Assembly: GCA_016271365.2 (NCBI GenBank)
Contig: JADMNL010000028.1
Span: forward strand, 96,255,501-96,319,500
Length of the DNA stretch: 64,000 bases
Source of the DNA: Neoceratodus forsteri
Lineage: Eukaryota > Chordata > Ceratodontiformes > Ceratodontidae
Reading direction: 5' to 3'
A program made the position numbers and the translations under genes. Shown here piece by piece: positions 20,981 through 31,710 of the stretch. Each line of letters begins with the position of its first letter. Position 1 is the first letter of the stretch. The notes beneath the pieces are model-generated. The model did no database searches and was not told the DNA's origin. It was given only the letters and a program-made list of their open reading frames with translations.

Positions 20981-22050
20981 TCACACAGTTATTCCTGGCT
21001 GTTCAAAGGCCTGCCAATCCGAAGATTCTTTGGAATGTCTAGCTTTAGCCCAGAGCTTATCTCGAGCTATAAGGGCTGCCTTGAGATCCGAGGTGAACCA
21101 GGGATTGGAATTGTTCCGTACCCTTACTTTGATGAAAGGGGCATGCTTATTTATTATTGTAGTGAGTTTGTCATTAAGGATGCAAGCTGCCTTGTTGACA
21201 TCTTTGGCTAGGTAAAGATCTTGCCATCTGATCATGCTCAGGTCAGATAGGAAGTTTACTGCACTGAATTTGCGAAAGGATCTTTTTGTTATAAAGATGG
21301 GTTCGTGGCCGGGCCTAATTTGAGATCTTATGCAAGCAACAATTCCATGATACGCTCATTCGTTGTGAAACACTGCCAAATGAGATATTTTGTGTGGATG
21401 GGTGGTTAGTACCACATCTAGAATGGAACTGTTGGCAGTATTTAGAGTGTTGTTCCTAGTAGGTTCTCTGACTAATTGCCCAAGACCTAGCTCGTCACAA
21501 AGGGATTTGAGGCCATGTGATTTAGGTGACAGCCAGTCCATATTTAGATCTCCTAGAAATATTGTTTCAGTTTTGCATCTGCGAACATGGATTTCAAAGA
21601 TTAAGGACTTCATCACCACCAGGCGGGGTCTATAGCCACCTAGGATAGTGATACATTCCGAGGAGGAGATGAAGACTCAGTGAAACTAACTCAAATTCCT
21701 TGGCTGAGATTTGCAACTAATATTGGTGACCAAGTACTTAGATTTGGCATAGATAACCACCATCCGCCTCTAGACTCTCTATCTGCTCTAAATAAATTGT
21801 AGCCCTGCAGTGATATTTGTTGATCAGTGTTAGTCTTTTTAACCACGACTAAGTAATTATGATAAGGTCTGGGTTAGCGTGTACATCCAGGCTTGCAGCT
21901 TACAAGTTTTTAGGCAGGCTTAAAATGTTGACCATCATCATTTTGAGACCTGTGGCCTCAACAAAATCGATAGGTGAGGTAAGTTGTAGGGGGCCAGGGT
22001 TGAGCTCCACATTTCCTGAGCAGAAAAAGCAGAACTATAACTTTCTTTAA
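20981..22050 (-). pseudogene. LINE endonuclease domain with 2A-like N-terminus
   Basis: In minus-strand order there is a NVELNPGP motif near 22010, a degenerate endonuclease start, then FLGDLNMDWL and EPTRNNTLNTANSSILDVVLT in the frame 21619-21356. The frame 21235-20981 has HAPFIKVRVRN and PWFTSDL, the link to the RT. The motif is a 2A-like ribosome-skipping sequence (consensus D-V/I-E-x-N-P-G-P), here with N in place of D. Several frame breaks occur. Confidence 0.7.
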
Positions 22051-22390
22051 GGAGCTTATAAGAATGGAGACTGCTTTTTATTTCTTTCGCGACAGCCCAT
22101 ATCGTTAACTGCGCAAAATGACGCCACTGTAATGACAGTTGATTGTGATCAATGTAAAGTGCTTGGGTAGACATAGGTGAGGACAGTAGCAAAGGGGTGT
22201 AGGCTAACCGGGGAATAGGCTAAAGGGAGAGGAGAATGACAGAGTGTCTGCACGGTAGACTGTTATAACATTAGGTATTGATAAGGTACATTGGAGAACT
22301 GAATTGCATTGAGGTACTTCGAATTGCACTGTATTGCTGAGAACTCTGCACCTTAGGAGCAATAAAAACACAATAAGGAGAGCCATGGTC

Positions 22391-22840
22391 CCAGATTGAG
22401 TGGTCTCGTGATTTGTATTAGTGCAATATTTTTAAAGGTAAATGGTTCCAAAACTTGTAAATGTGAAAGTAGAAAAGCCGATGTCCCCACTAAAATGTGT
22501 GGTAACTGAGTAGGCTGACAGACTGGCACTGGTACTTTTTTCCCCTATGTGTCAGGCTGAGATAAAGGTACAAGTGTTAGCCTGTGCCAGCCAGTCAGCA
22601 GCCAGTACGCTTTGTACCCATTTTATAAGCTTGGTTGTGCCAGTACTCAGGCTGGGGTATAGTCACTGCTTTACATCAGGATGGGTGGACAGGTAGGACC
22701 CTGAGTCCTTTCCAGCATCACAAAACTATGTTACTATGTGTTGGTGGGACAGCGCAGCATGCACTAACCAGGCTGTACCTGGGCCAGCCAGACAGGCCGG
22801 TGGTAACCCCCCACCCACCTTGATTCACACCGTTGTTACT
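22391..22840. other. Unassigned stretch
   Basis: No feature is recognised. A G/C-rich imperfect repeat of GGNCAGCCAG-type words is present, but nothing that supports a gene. Confidence 0.25.
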
Positions 22841-23199
22841 GCCGATTGCAGCTGGTGCAGAACGCGATGGCTAGGTTGTTAACTGTAACCTCTAGATCTA
22901 GCCACATAACACCTGTGCTGCATGAACTCCACTGGCTACTGGTACAGTGGTGGATCACCTTCCAGGTTGCATTGCTGATCTGTAAAGCCCTACATGGCCA
23001 GGGACCCCAGTACCTACAAGACCTCTTGTCTCCCTACTGCCCCTCCCACTCACTCCGACTCTCTGATAAGGGATTGCTAGAGATTCCCAGGGTATGTCTT
23101 AAAACATTTGGTGGAAGATCATTTGCCTTTATGGACCCTACCCTTTGGAATTCTCTACCTTGTCAGATACGAGATTGCCTGACTGTGGAGGGATTTATG
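22841..23199 (+). pseudogene. L2-like LINE ORF2 C-terminus (5' portion before Gypsy insertion)
   Basis: The open frame MQLVQNAMARLLTV continues with HITPVLHELHWL and CKALHGQGPQYLQDLL, then LLEIPRV and LWNSLPCQIRDC. This is the classic C-terminal region of L2-clade LINEs. At GGATTTA the frame is broken by the Gypsy LTR. It resumes in the correct frame at 41458 (AAAAGTGCCCTCAAG), and the last part and 3' tail of the same L2 follow there. Confidence 0.85.
23196..23199. repeat. 4-bp target duplication TTTA of the Gypsy element (left)
   Basis: TTTA precedes the LTR start TGTGGTGCC at 23200 and follows the other LTR end GGCATTACA at 41457. Removing the element and one TTTA restores the L2 frame. 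Confidence 0.8.
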
Positions 23200-23879
23200 T
23201 GGTGCCCCGAAGGTGGTAAGAAGGATGTTAACGTGTGTTGGGTTTCCACATCAATAAAAAGGGGTAATAAAGCAACTGTGTCGAGGACACCAGTAACTTG
23301 CACACAAATTACTAACACAGGTCCAAAAAGGGGTGGATGCTGGCACCAGACAAAGAGAGGCGAGAGTCCAGAAATAGATTCCAAATACTTCACAAGGTTT
23401 TATTTATACCAAACCAAAGGGAAACACGGTCATGGGGGAACACTTACACTTACTCTCCCACACGAGGAGGACTCTAAATAAATGGCTGTAACAGCTCCAC
23501 TTTATGAGTGGTCTACACTCTATAATCAACAAATCACTATATAATCCTTTCAATACTACCCTGAGGTGCACCTCTACCTAGGGCCTATTACCTGGAGTAC
23601 TCCACTTTAAGGAACTCTATCGCATAATACTGTAAAACTCTACTTGGGTTGCAGGATAAAACACAAGGGGAACACTTGGCTGACTGGGCTAACAACTAAG
23701 GGACTGCAGAGAGGATTTTGTACAGGCCATGAGTCTCTCGGCCACACCCCAACTCGCTAGGGTTGCCAGACTTGTTAAGAACAAAGCAACAATTCTCTCA
23801 GCTCAGAACCCACTGAGGGCCGCTGGAATTGAGACACACACCTAATCCAACCACAGCCCTCTCCCAGACTGCCGGAGTA

Positions 23880-24065
23880 AGACGGAGAAGAAGATGCTGA
23901 CCAACTGGCCCAAAGTCCTCTTCTGGACTTGCTGGAACACGAGGAATAAGAAAAAAGTGCTGATCATCTGGCCCAAAGTTCTCTTCTGGACTTGCCAGGA
24001 CATGAGGAAGAAGAAGAAAGTGCTGACCAGCTGGCCCAAGATCCTCTTCTGGACTGTCGTGACAC
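23880..24065. repeat. 60-bp tandem repeat in Gypsy LTR (3 copies)
   Basis: Units contain GCTGACCANCTGGCCCAAAG and TCCTCTTCTGGACT. The same three-copy array is at 39005-39195 in the other LTR, so it predates the insertion. Confidence 0.85.
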
Positions 24066-24784
24066 AACGAAGATTCTGAAGAAAGGAAGTCTATGAATCG
24101 GAAGTACCAACGGTGTTCTGGGCACCAAGGCTGGACGAGCCAAGGGCTACGTAAAATAAGAAACAGGACGATGATGCAAAACACTGCAGCAGAATATCTG
24201 GATAGCACTTTGACACAGACGACAAAACAAGAAAACAGATGGTACCTTTATACCAGGCCAGGCCATACTTTGGGGAAACTTTGAAGAACGGAAAACAATA
24301 AATAGGACGTTGCAAATGACTGCGGCACGGTTCCTCGAAGATCTGCTGCTGGCTGCTTTGAAGATGCACTGGAGATGACTTCTGGAGTACTTTGAAGAAG
24401 ATTGATCTGGATACCAATGGTGAACAGATTCTGGAAAGCTCTGGAAGACTGATTTAAACACCTTGAAACTTGGAAGGCTGGCAACAAAGCAATACTTTCT
24501 GGCACATTCACTGCTTGTAGCAATAGTTGCATGCAAAATAAAGTCTCAGTTCTTGTTGCGGTTGGTCTCTTATTCAGTCTTAATGTTCAAATCACAGTAA
24601 ATATAGAGGCAATTCACTTTTCTGATAGAACCCTAGCACTGGTGGACCTAACTAACAGGGTCCCTCTGACTAAATCGGGTTCTTCCTGTTACTGCGACTC
24701 TGTATGGCTAGCTGGACTCCTTAAACATCCGGGGTCACTAATGCTACTGGGCCCCTATAACACCTGGGGAATCTAAATGGCTAG

Positions 24785-25245
24785 CAGTGGGCCTAACTTG
24801 CCCCTTTATATGGCAGAGCAATGTGGCGGTGGGCCTAACTTGACCCTTTTAAGAACTGGTGGGCCTGACTTGCCCTCTTTAACTGGCATGGGCCTAACTT
24901 GCTCCTTTAAGAACTGGTGGGCCTGACTTGCTCTCTTTAACTAGCGTGGGCCTAACTTACTCCTTTAAGAACTGGTGGGCCTGACTTGCCCCTTTACATA
25001 GCAGTGGGCCTAACTTGCCACTTTAAGAACTGGTGGGTCTGACTTGCCCTCTTTAACTAGCATGGGCCTAACTTGCCACTTTAAGAACTGGTGGGCTTGA
25101 CTTGCCCCCTTTCACTAGCATGGGACTAACTTGCCCCTTTAAGAACCGGTGGGCCTGACTTGCCCCTTTACACAGCGGTGGGCCTATCTTGCCCCTTTAA
25201 GAACTGGTGGGCCTGACTTGCCCTGTGGGTCATAAACTACCCTTG
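24785..25245. repeat. 58-bp minisatellite in Gypsy LTR (about 7 copies)
   Basis: AAGAACTGGTGGGCCTGACT recurs at about 24851, 24909, 24967, 25024, 25081, 25140 and 25199, alternating with GTGGGCCTAACTTGCCCCTT. The other LTR has only 3-4 copies (39950-40130), so copy number changed after insertion or during reverse transcription. Confidence 0.85.
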
Positions 25246-25393
25246 CCCCTCTAAATACACGTGGGCTTTCCTGAACTAAGCCCCCTTTAAAATCGTTGGA
25301 CTTCCCTGTAGCCTTGGTGCCTTTAAACACTCTGGGCCCTTTTCAGCACACTTGTCCCCTTTAAAATGCTGGGCCTGCTTGTTTCAGCCCTTT

Positions 25394-25394
<1 letters not shown>

Positions 25395-25428
<34 letters not shown>
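25395..25428. repeat. (CA)n microsatellite
   Basis: A CA run of about 34 bp. The other LTR has only a short interrupted CA stretch near 40393-40418. Confidence 0.9.
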
Positions 25429-25431
<3 letters not shown>

Positions 25432-25499
25432 CCTTTTACTGCTGGGCTGGCTTTCCCTTTTTAAATTCAGGGCCTGAACAGGTCTAGCTGTCAGTCTCT

Positions 25500-25976
25500 C
25501 ACTAGAGCCACTCCTTCCTGCTGAATATCCTCTCTATGGAACCATCTCGAACTCTCCTCGGCGTGTGGTTGTCCCAAACCCCCATGATCTCGTCTGATCC
25601 TTCACTGCACTCCTTTCTCTTGGATGTGTTCTGGACAAGAATGGGTTGTTTGCTGGGTATTTAATGTACCATAACCCTTGTTTCGGGGTGTTGCTCTAAC
25701 CGAGGCTCCACTTCCTGGGGCCTTAAGTTGTATATAATGTTGTATCTGCTGCATCTCAATTTGTACTTATTGTACTGCTCTTAGTTTCTACATGTGTTAT
25801 TCTGTTGTGTATACACTGTATAAGATATGCCTTACCTGACCTGTAATCTGTCTCAATCTGTATCATGTTGTCCTATGTGCTTAAATCTGTAATTCCTGTA
25901 CTCTGCTGGGTCGTACCTGAAAATAGGCAATTGTCTTGTCTAGTGTACTTACCTGGTCAACAAAAGCTAAATAAAT
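25500..25976 (+). mobile_element. 5'-truncated L2-type LINE 3' end inserted in the LTR
   Basis: This segment is missing from the other LTR. It ends TACCTGGTCAACAAAAGCTA then (AATA)n, the same 3' tail as the two SINEs and the L2-like LINE at 48660 (reverse strand). No coding part remains. Confidence 0.7.
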
Positions 25977-26879
25977 AAATATTTATGGCCCTTCAGAGGC
26001 CTTTCTGTGGCTGTTCCCTCCCCTGTGGGCGTCACTACGCCCTGAAGGCTGTAATTATTTAAATTAAGGGCCTCTGACCCGCCCCTTCACGGCGCCCAGC
26101 CATTTTCTCATGCGCCTAACGCAACCTGTTTAAAATAATTAAATACTCTCACCACACCAGCAGGAGGTAGAAGACTTAGGCGGGAGGTGCTGTTTCGAGA
26201 GGGAGGGAGCTTTCAGGCAGATGCAGGATGACTGGGGACCTCATGAAAGGTCCTGGGGCAGCACGAACGATGCGGCTGTGCAATCGTTGCCTCCATGTGA
26301 CCGAAACATTAACTTTTAAAATAAAATAACAAAATGGGCACCAAGCCCTCCCAGGGAAACAACGGGACATTTCTGGACTTCACCAGCGGCTCAAACTGGC
26401 ACCACAGACCGAACAAGCTTGCAGGTACATTTTCTTCAGTGACTGGAGGCAGGAGGCACACAGCAAAGCCCTCTGGGACAGCTTCAGCCCTCCTGGCAAG
26501 CCCTTCTCATCCCTCCTTGCTTTCTGTGTCCTCACTCCTCCAGTCACCACGATTCTCCCTAACAGTAAATTATTTTTCCAAACTGCAGCACTCTGTATTC
26601 TGGTTCTGGAAGGCATAGCAGGTGCCACATAGTGAGCATTCCATTAGCTCAGCTCAACATTCCATTAGCTGCGGCATGGCAGAAAGGCTTATTTTGTGCA
26701 TTATTTCTAAGCTATTTACAATATTTTTGACATGCTTTGTAACAAGGATTTGTGTTGGCATTTTAAACTGCGCACCTGGGCATTTCTTGGGCACATGTTT
26801 AAAGTACTGAGGCACCTATGGCCGAGCATTTTTCTGTTCTTTATTTTTCTGTGGTGCCCCCAACTCTGGGGCACTACAA

Positions 26880-26887
26880 ATCTTGAT
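26880..26887. repeat. 8-bp hAT target duplication ATCTTGAT (left)
   Basis: Identical to 33269-33276. It flanks the TAGTGATG...CATCTCTA ends of the hAT element. Confidence 0.85.
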
Positions 26888-27275
26888 TAGTGATGGGTGA
26901 AGTGGCCCCAATTCGCTCCGCAGAGTGATTCACGGAGTGAAGGCAAATTTGCGGAGTGCTCCAATGAGCCGAGTACCAGCGTTATTAATGGGTATGCACA
27001 GTCCGTAGAAACACTGACCGCCTTCTCAAACCAGCTACTACACCAAGTCTTAAAAGCCAAGTACATTGAAAACAATGTACCGCCTCACTCCTTGTCTTTA
27101 AGCTCCAAAGCGAATTTTGCAGTGATTCATGGGATTTCAGGTCACATGGGCTCTAGATTGTTCTGCACAGCCTCAGTTTGGGGTAGTGTGTGTAGGAAGC
27201 TGTAGGAGACAATCTGCTCTGAGAGCTCTCTGCGATTCAAGCCTTCAAAAAACTGTTAAAAAAGCCTTTTTGAGT
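26888..27275. other. Left hAT arm, no gene
   Basis: Contains CGCTCCGCAGAGTGATTCAC and a related CGGAGTGAAGGCAAATTTGC, subterminal repeats typical of hAT ends. No supported coding region. Confidence 0.5.
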
Positions 27276-27544
27276 CATTTTTATGTTTGCTTGCACGCAT
27301 GTGCAAGAAACATAGTGCCATCATCCAAGTTTTCGGAGGTGTGGCAGCCCTCTCCCAATTCAGTCAGTGTGTTTGCAGGTGCAGCCACAGTTCTCCAATG
27401 CCTGCTGGAGCTGTCTATGACACCTCCAAAATGCAGTGGAGTACAGTTGAAAGGGGGAGCTACACTTCAGTGAGCAGCGATAAGATATCGCCTGCTCATG
27501 CGCGCTCCCCCTACACACACACATGCACGCATACTGCGAGCTGC

Positions 27545-27870
27545 CCCCCACGCACACACTGTATGGCCGGGGGTGCCCAATCCCCCGTCGGCTGTGGTGC
27601 GCCCCCCCAAAAGCCTTCCACATGCCACGCTGGGTGCCCACCCCAGCGTGGCAACTCATCGTATAGCCGACGGGGGTGCCCAATCCACCATTGGCTCCAC
27701 TGTCCTCCCCCCGAGAGTACAGGGTGCCACAGTGGGAGCCCACCCCAGTGTGGCAACAGATGCTATGGCCGACGGGGGTGCCCAATCCTCCATCGGCTCC
27801 ACGCCCTTCCCCCCAACCAGCCGTCCTTGTGCCACACTGGGAGCCCACCCCAGAGTGACAAACGTCCCGT
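27545..27870. repeat. Tandem double-hairpin units (copy C), ~105 bp x 3
   Basis: Units begin TATGGCCGACGGGGGTGCCC-like at 27560, 27661 and 27764. Each has two hairpins: GCCGACGGGGG/CCCCCGTCGGC (arms best matched by combining units) and GCCACGCTGGG/CCCAGCGTGGC (27621-27654). Confidence 0.75.
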
Positions 27871-27892
27871 GTCGTCATTTAAAAAAAAAAAA

Positions 27893-28000
27893 CTGCAAAT
27901 AAAAAACTGTCCCTCGGCGCTTCTCCCTGCCCCCTCCCACAACCTGCACCCACCCACTGTGCACCCTGCCTCCCCACATCCCCTCTCACCCCATACTTAC
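27893..28000 (-). other. Predicted 108-bp minus-strand intron (copy C)
   Basis: Donor GGAG|GTAAGTATG at 28000 and acceptor TTTTTTATTTGCAG at 27893 on the minus strand, corresponding to copies A, B and D. Confidence 0.6.
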
Positions 28001-28145
28001 CTCCGGACCTCAGTGCGATGATCTTCCGTGGACCGGGAACACGTCTGCACTCTTCAAAGCCGACCGCGAACTGAGGAAATGCTGGTAAGCTGCATAATGG
28101 GATAGATAGGATTTTTTCAACTTTGCTGCATATCTCAGGCATTTT
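28001..28145 (-). CDS. Conserved putative exon of palindromic element (copy C)
   Basis: The minus-strand frame MPEICSKVEKILSIPL runs to VGFEECRRVPGPRKIIALRSG at the splice donor, with the same length as in copies A and B. No domain is recognised. Confidence 0.4.
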
Positions 28146-29845
28146 TTGGAATTTTTGCACCAAATTTTCAACATGGAGTTTTTGGGACCCCTTCTCATGA
28201 ATGCTGTCACTGTCATGGCGTTATTCAGGCCCGAAGGGTGATTTCGCGGTCACTGCATGAAATCACCTTTCAGGACTGAGTAATGAAACGACACTGCCAG
28301 TGTTCATAAGGTGAGAGCTCTCGAAGCCTATTTTGAGAATTTGGGCATACAAAAAATTCTGTTCTAACATGCATTGCGCAGTTCCTCACAGCACGCTAAA
28401 TAAGTTCGCAAATTTTCAATATTTTCACTCCAGATTTTCAACATTGCCATTTTACCACACCTCCTTATGAGCAGTACAGCTGTCATTTTTCACATCTTGC
28501 CCAAAATGTGTTTCCGCCCATGTAGCGCACAATGGCTCAGTCAGTGTGCGAAATCAATGTATGGGGCACATTAAGAAAATCACAGTGACACTGTTCATGA
28601 GCAGAGGTCTTAAAATGGCTATGTTGAAAATTTGGTGAAAAATCCCTTAAAATGACTGTTGTACGAGCGTGCGTTGCACAGTTCCTACGCACGCTGGTAA
28701 GTTTTTGCGAATTTTCAATATTTTCATTCCAGATTTTCAACATTGCCATTTTATTACACTTCCTTATGAGCAGTACAGCTGTCATTTGTCACATCTTGCC
28801 CAAAAGATGTTTCCGTCCATGTAGCGCACAATGGCGCAGTTGGTGTGCGAAATCAATGTATGGGACACATTAAGAAAATCACAGTGACACTGTTCATGAG
28901 CAGAGGTCTTAAAATGGCTATGTTGAAAATTTGGTGAAAAAATTCCCCGAAATGACTATTTTACGAGCGTGCATTGTGCAGTTCCTACGCACACTCGTAA
29001 GTTTGCGAATTTTCAATATTTTCACTCCAGATTTTCCACATTGCCATTTTATTACACTTCCTTATGAACAGTACAGCTGCCATTTTTCACATGTCACCCA
29101 AAATGTGTTTTCGCACATGTAGCACACAATGGTGCAGTCGGTGTGCGAAAGCAATGTTTGGGACAGATTAAGAAAATCACAGTTATGCTGTTCATGAGCA
29201 GAGGTCTTAAAATGGCTATGTTGAAAATTTGGTGACAAAAGTCTGTAAAATGACTGTGTTACGAGTGAGCATTGCGCAGTTTCCACGCACCCTCGTAAGT
29301 TCATGACTTTGTAATATTTTCAGTCCAGATTTTCACCAGTGGCATTTTTCCACACTTCCTTATGAACAGTACAGCTAACATTTTCACAACATGGCGAAAT
29401 GTGTTTCACACTTTCAGCGCAGAGATCTTGTGGTGCTGTGGGAAATCATTGTCTGGGACAGATAAAGAAAATCACAGTGACACTGTTCATGATTGGAGGT
29501 CCCAAAATGCCTGTGTTGACAATCTGCTATAAAATCCCCAAACTAATTACATTACGGGTGTGCGTTGCACAGTTTCTATGCCAGCTCGTGACTTCGCCAG
29601 TTTTTTTAATATTTTTACTGCAGATTTGCAACATTGCCATTTTTTACACCTCCCCATGAACAGTACAGCTGTCATTTTTTATATCCTGTTCGGAATGTTT
29701 TTGTACCTGTGGTGCTAAATGCCGTAGTCACTGTGCATAAGCAGCTTTCGGCTAACAAACTGATATTGCCACTGTTCATGAGGTGGGGTCACAAAAAAAC
29801 CATGATGAAACTTTGGAGTGAAAATACCAACGAATGCCTGAGGTA
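28130..29845. repeat. Array of ~297-bp palindromic units (copy C)
   Basis: About five units of the alternating inverted modules described for copy A. CACTGTTCATGAGCAGAGGT occurs near 28590, 28888 and 29188 (variant). The hairpin core GTACGAGCGTGC...GCACGCTGGTAAG is at 28663-28702. Confidence 0.8.
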
Positions 29846-30275
29846 TTAGAGTTTCCAACCATAACACCCCACCCTATAGAGAATGACAGGCATCAGGGGT
29901 GTGACTTGGGATTCTTGCCTGTAATGCTCATACCATTCCACACCCTGCAGCTAGTGAGAGGCATCGAGGTATGCCTTGGACTCTTCGGCCCCAAAGTTCA
30001 CCCCATTCTCCTATACCACACCCATCTCACCATATTTCCTGATGGAATGGGGTGCTCATAAGGGCCAAAGACCCCAAGGCACACCGTGACACTTGTCAGT
30101 GTCTGCAGGATGGGGTGTGGTGAAATGGCGTGGCTGTTATGCATGACGACCCAAAGGCACACCCCAATGCCTGTCACTCTCTGCAGGGTGGTGGTGGGGT
30201 TGGCTTCAGTTCAGTACTTCACTGCCATTCCTATTACACAGCTCTGTAACTTCTACACTACCACTGCCAATGCCA
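29846..30275. repeat. 3' domain of palindromic element C
   Basis: Closely similar to 4676-5113 of copy A. A plus-strand frame from 29834 starts MPEVLEFPTITPHPIENDRH, nearly as in copy A. Confidence 0.6.
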
Positions 30276-30318
30276 GCAAGCAAACATTCGGCAATGACAA
30301 ATGCTTGTTTTTGCTGAA

Positions 30319-31096
30319 ACTTTAGTTCATCGATTATAGGAAACCCTCCTGTGCTCATATCATCGAGCATTTATTGTTTGTGTATGGATTTTGAATGTTA
30401 ATGTACAACATTCAGTCTGTGTACTGAGAGACAGTGGAAGTGTGCTTTGGGGGAAGGGCATATCTGTGGTGTGGGTAGATTAACTTGGAGAAAAATACAG
30501 TGCTTTCTGTTTTGGTGATATTTTTCTTGTATAACTGTGTTAATGTACACACAGTAATATTTTCAATATTTCTTGCCATTTTTTTGCTGATTGTTGTGCA
30601 GCAGTGCATAATTTTAGTTTGTTTAAAATATGTGGTTATATTACTGAAGTTTTCAATTTGCTCTGCATTACTTGGTGTGTGTGTGAGTATGTGTGTGACG
30701 CATTTAATCAAATCAGGCACCTTTTATTGTGCCACATAATTTCAGCAATGTGAAGCTGCTATCAACTGCAGCTGTGTGATTTTTGTACTTCTTTGTGGTA
30801 TCTTTACTGGTACTAGTACTAGTGACTGTTACTGCAGCAGTGCAGTACACCGCCCCCCCACCGTGGTCCACCCAACCGGCAAAGGTATTCTTTTCCAGAT
30901 TTGAATTTCTGATGGTGAGCACTGTTTAGGTGTTGTGCCTTTGTGTCTGCATCTCTTCAGTGCACAGTGCAATCTTAATCTGTCTGTGCATTTGCATCTC
31001 TTTAGGGCCCAATCTAAATCTGTAACTTAAGTCACAGTTGTTTCTTTGGCTTCCCGTCAGAGCACTGGACAGGTGTGGTGCTTAATTCTGCATGAA
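30319..31096. other. hAT internal sequence, no gene
   Basis: AT-rich. I see no supported coding region or named repeat. Confidence 0.3.
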
Positions 31097-31580
31097 CATT
31101 GTACTCATTAATATGCGTTTTTAAGTAAGGACCATCATCACAAGTCACTCTTGATACAAATCACGTTCTTCATCATCACGGTCACAAATGCAGTCACAAA
31201 TCACGATCCACAATCATTCACGTTACAAATCACAACATTAATTTTTTTTCTAGTTACTTGGATGTATTGCAAGCCTGTTTTGTAGTATCTCTTCAGGCTT
31301 CACCCCCATTGTACTCATTGATACATGTTTTTAAGTCTGAGAGTTTTAAGCTACAGCTCATCGGGGAAGTACAGCCGTAGGCGGTAGGCATTCACGTTTC
31401 TTCATCATCACGGTCACAAATGCAGTCACAAATCATGATTCACGATCACGTCACGAATCACAACATTAATTTTTTTTAATGGTTACTTGTATGTATTGTA
31501 AGCCTGTTTTGTAGTATCTCTCCATGCTTCACCACCCCACCATTGTACTCATTTATGTTTGTTTTTAAGTCAGGGAGTTG
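31097..31580. repeat. Direct duplication of ~210-230 bp in the hAT element
   Basis: CATTGTACTCATTNATNNNNG-TTTTTAAGT recurs near 31098, 31308 and 31541. Between them TTCATCATCACGGTCACAAA and CACAACATTAATTTTTTTT are repeated in the same order. Confidence 0.75.
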
Positions 31581-31710
31581 GACAGTGTCTGCAGTACATA
31601 CACAGACTGGAAAGAAGACTGACTGCACACATGCAGTTTAGTACAGTATACTTGCACTGCTCAGAATACAAAGTGCCACGCATACAAAAGACAACAAAAA
31701 AAGGGCATAA

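Larger units (their letters stand above)
18190..22390 (-). mobile_element. Decayed L2/CR1-type LINE with 2A-like motif
   Basis: A minus-strand non-LTR retrotransposon with, in order, a hydrophobic N-terminus (22386 on), a 2A-like motif (about 21989-22015), an apurinic endonuclease domain, an RT, a C-terminal region (about 19212-19500) and a 3' end in TTGAAC-type hexamers (18208-18230). A SINE sits in the 3' part. Stops and frameshifts are common, so it is not active. Confidence 0.8.
23200..26878 (-). repeat. Gypsy 3' LTR (element orientation minus), 3.68 kb
   Basis: It begins TGTGGTGCC and ends GGGGCACTACA on the plus strand (TG...CA rule). It is the counterpart of 38276-41457. In the first 215 aligned bases I count about ten differences. 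It contains a three-copy 60-bp repeat (23880-24060), a 58-bp minisatellite (24785-25245), a CA microsatellite and an inserted L2-type 3' tail (about 25500-25976). That insertion accounts for most of the length difference from the other LTR. The LTR is very long for Gypsy. Confidence 0.85.
27276..30318. mobile_element. Palindromic TIR element, copy C
   Basis: A perfect 12-bp TIR, ATGTTTGCTTGC (27283-27294) and GCAAGCAAACAT (30276-30287), bounds it. The arrangement matches copy A: hairpin units, the splice-signal block, a palindromic array of about 297-bp units, then the 3' domain. It lies within the hAT element, so it is younger than the hAT insertion unless the hAT mobilised it. No target duplication is clear. 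Confidence 0.75.

Noticed and set aside
27287..28021. 244-codon plus-strand frame in palindromic element C
   Set aside because: Low-complexity Cys/Pro/His-rich translation of the hairpin units. The corresponding frame in copy A is broken into other registers, and the conserved splice signals lie on the other strand.
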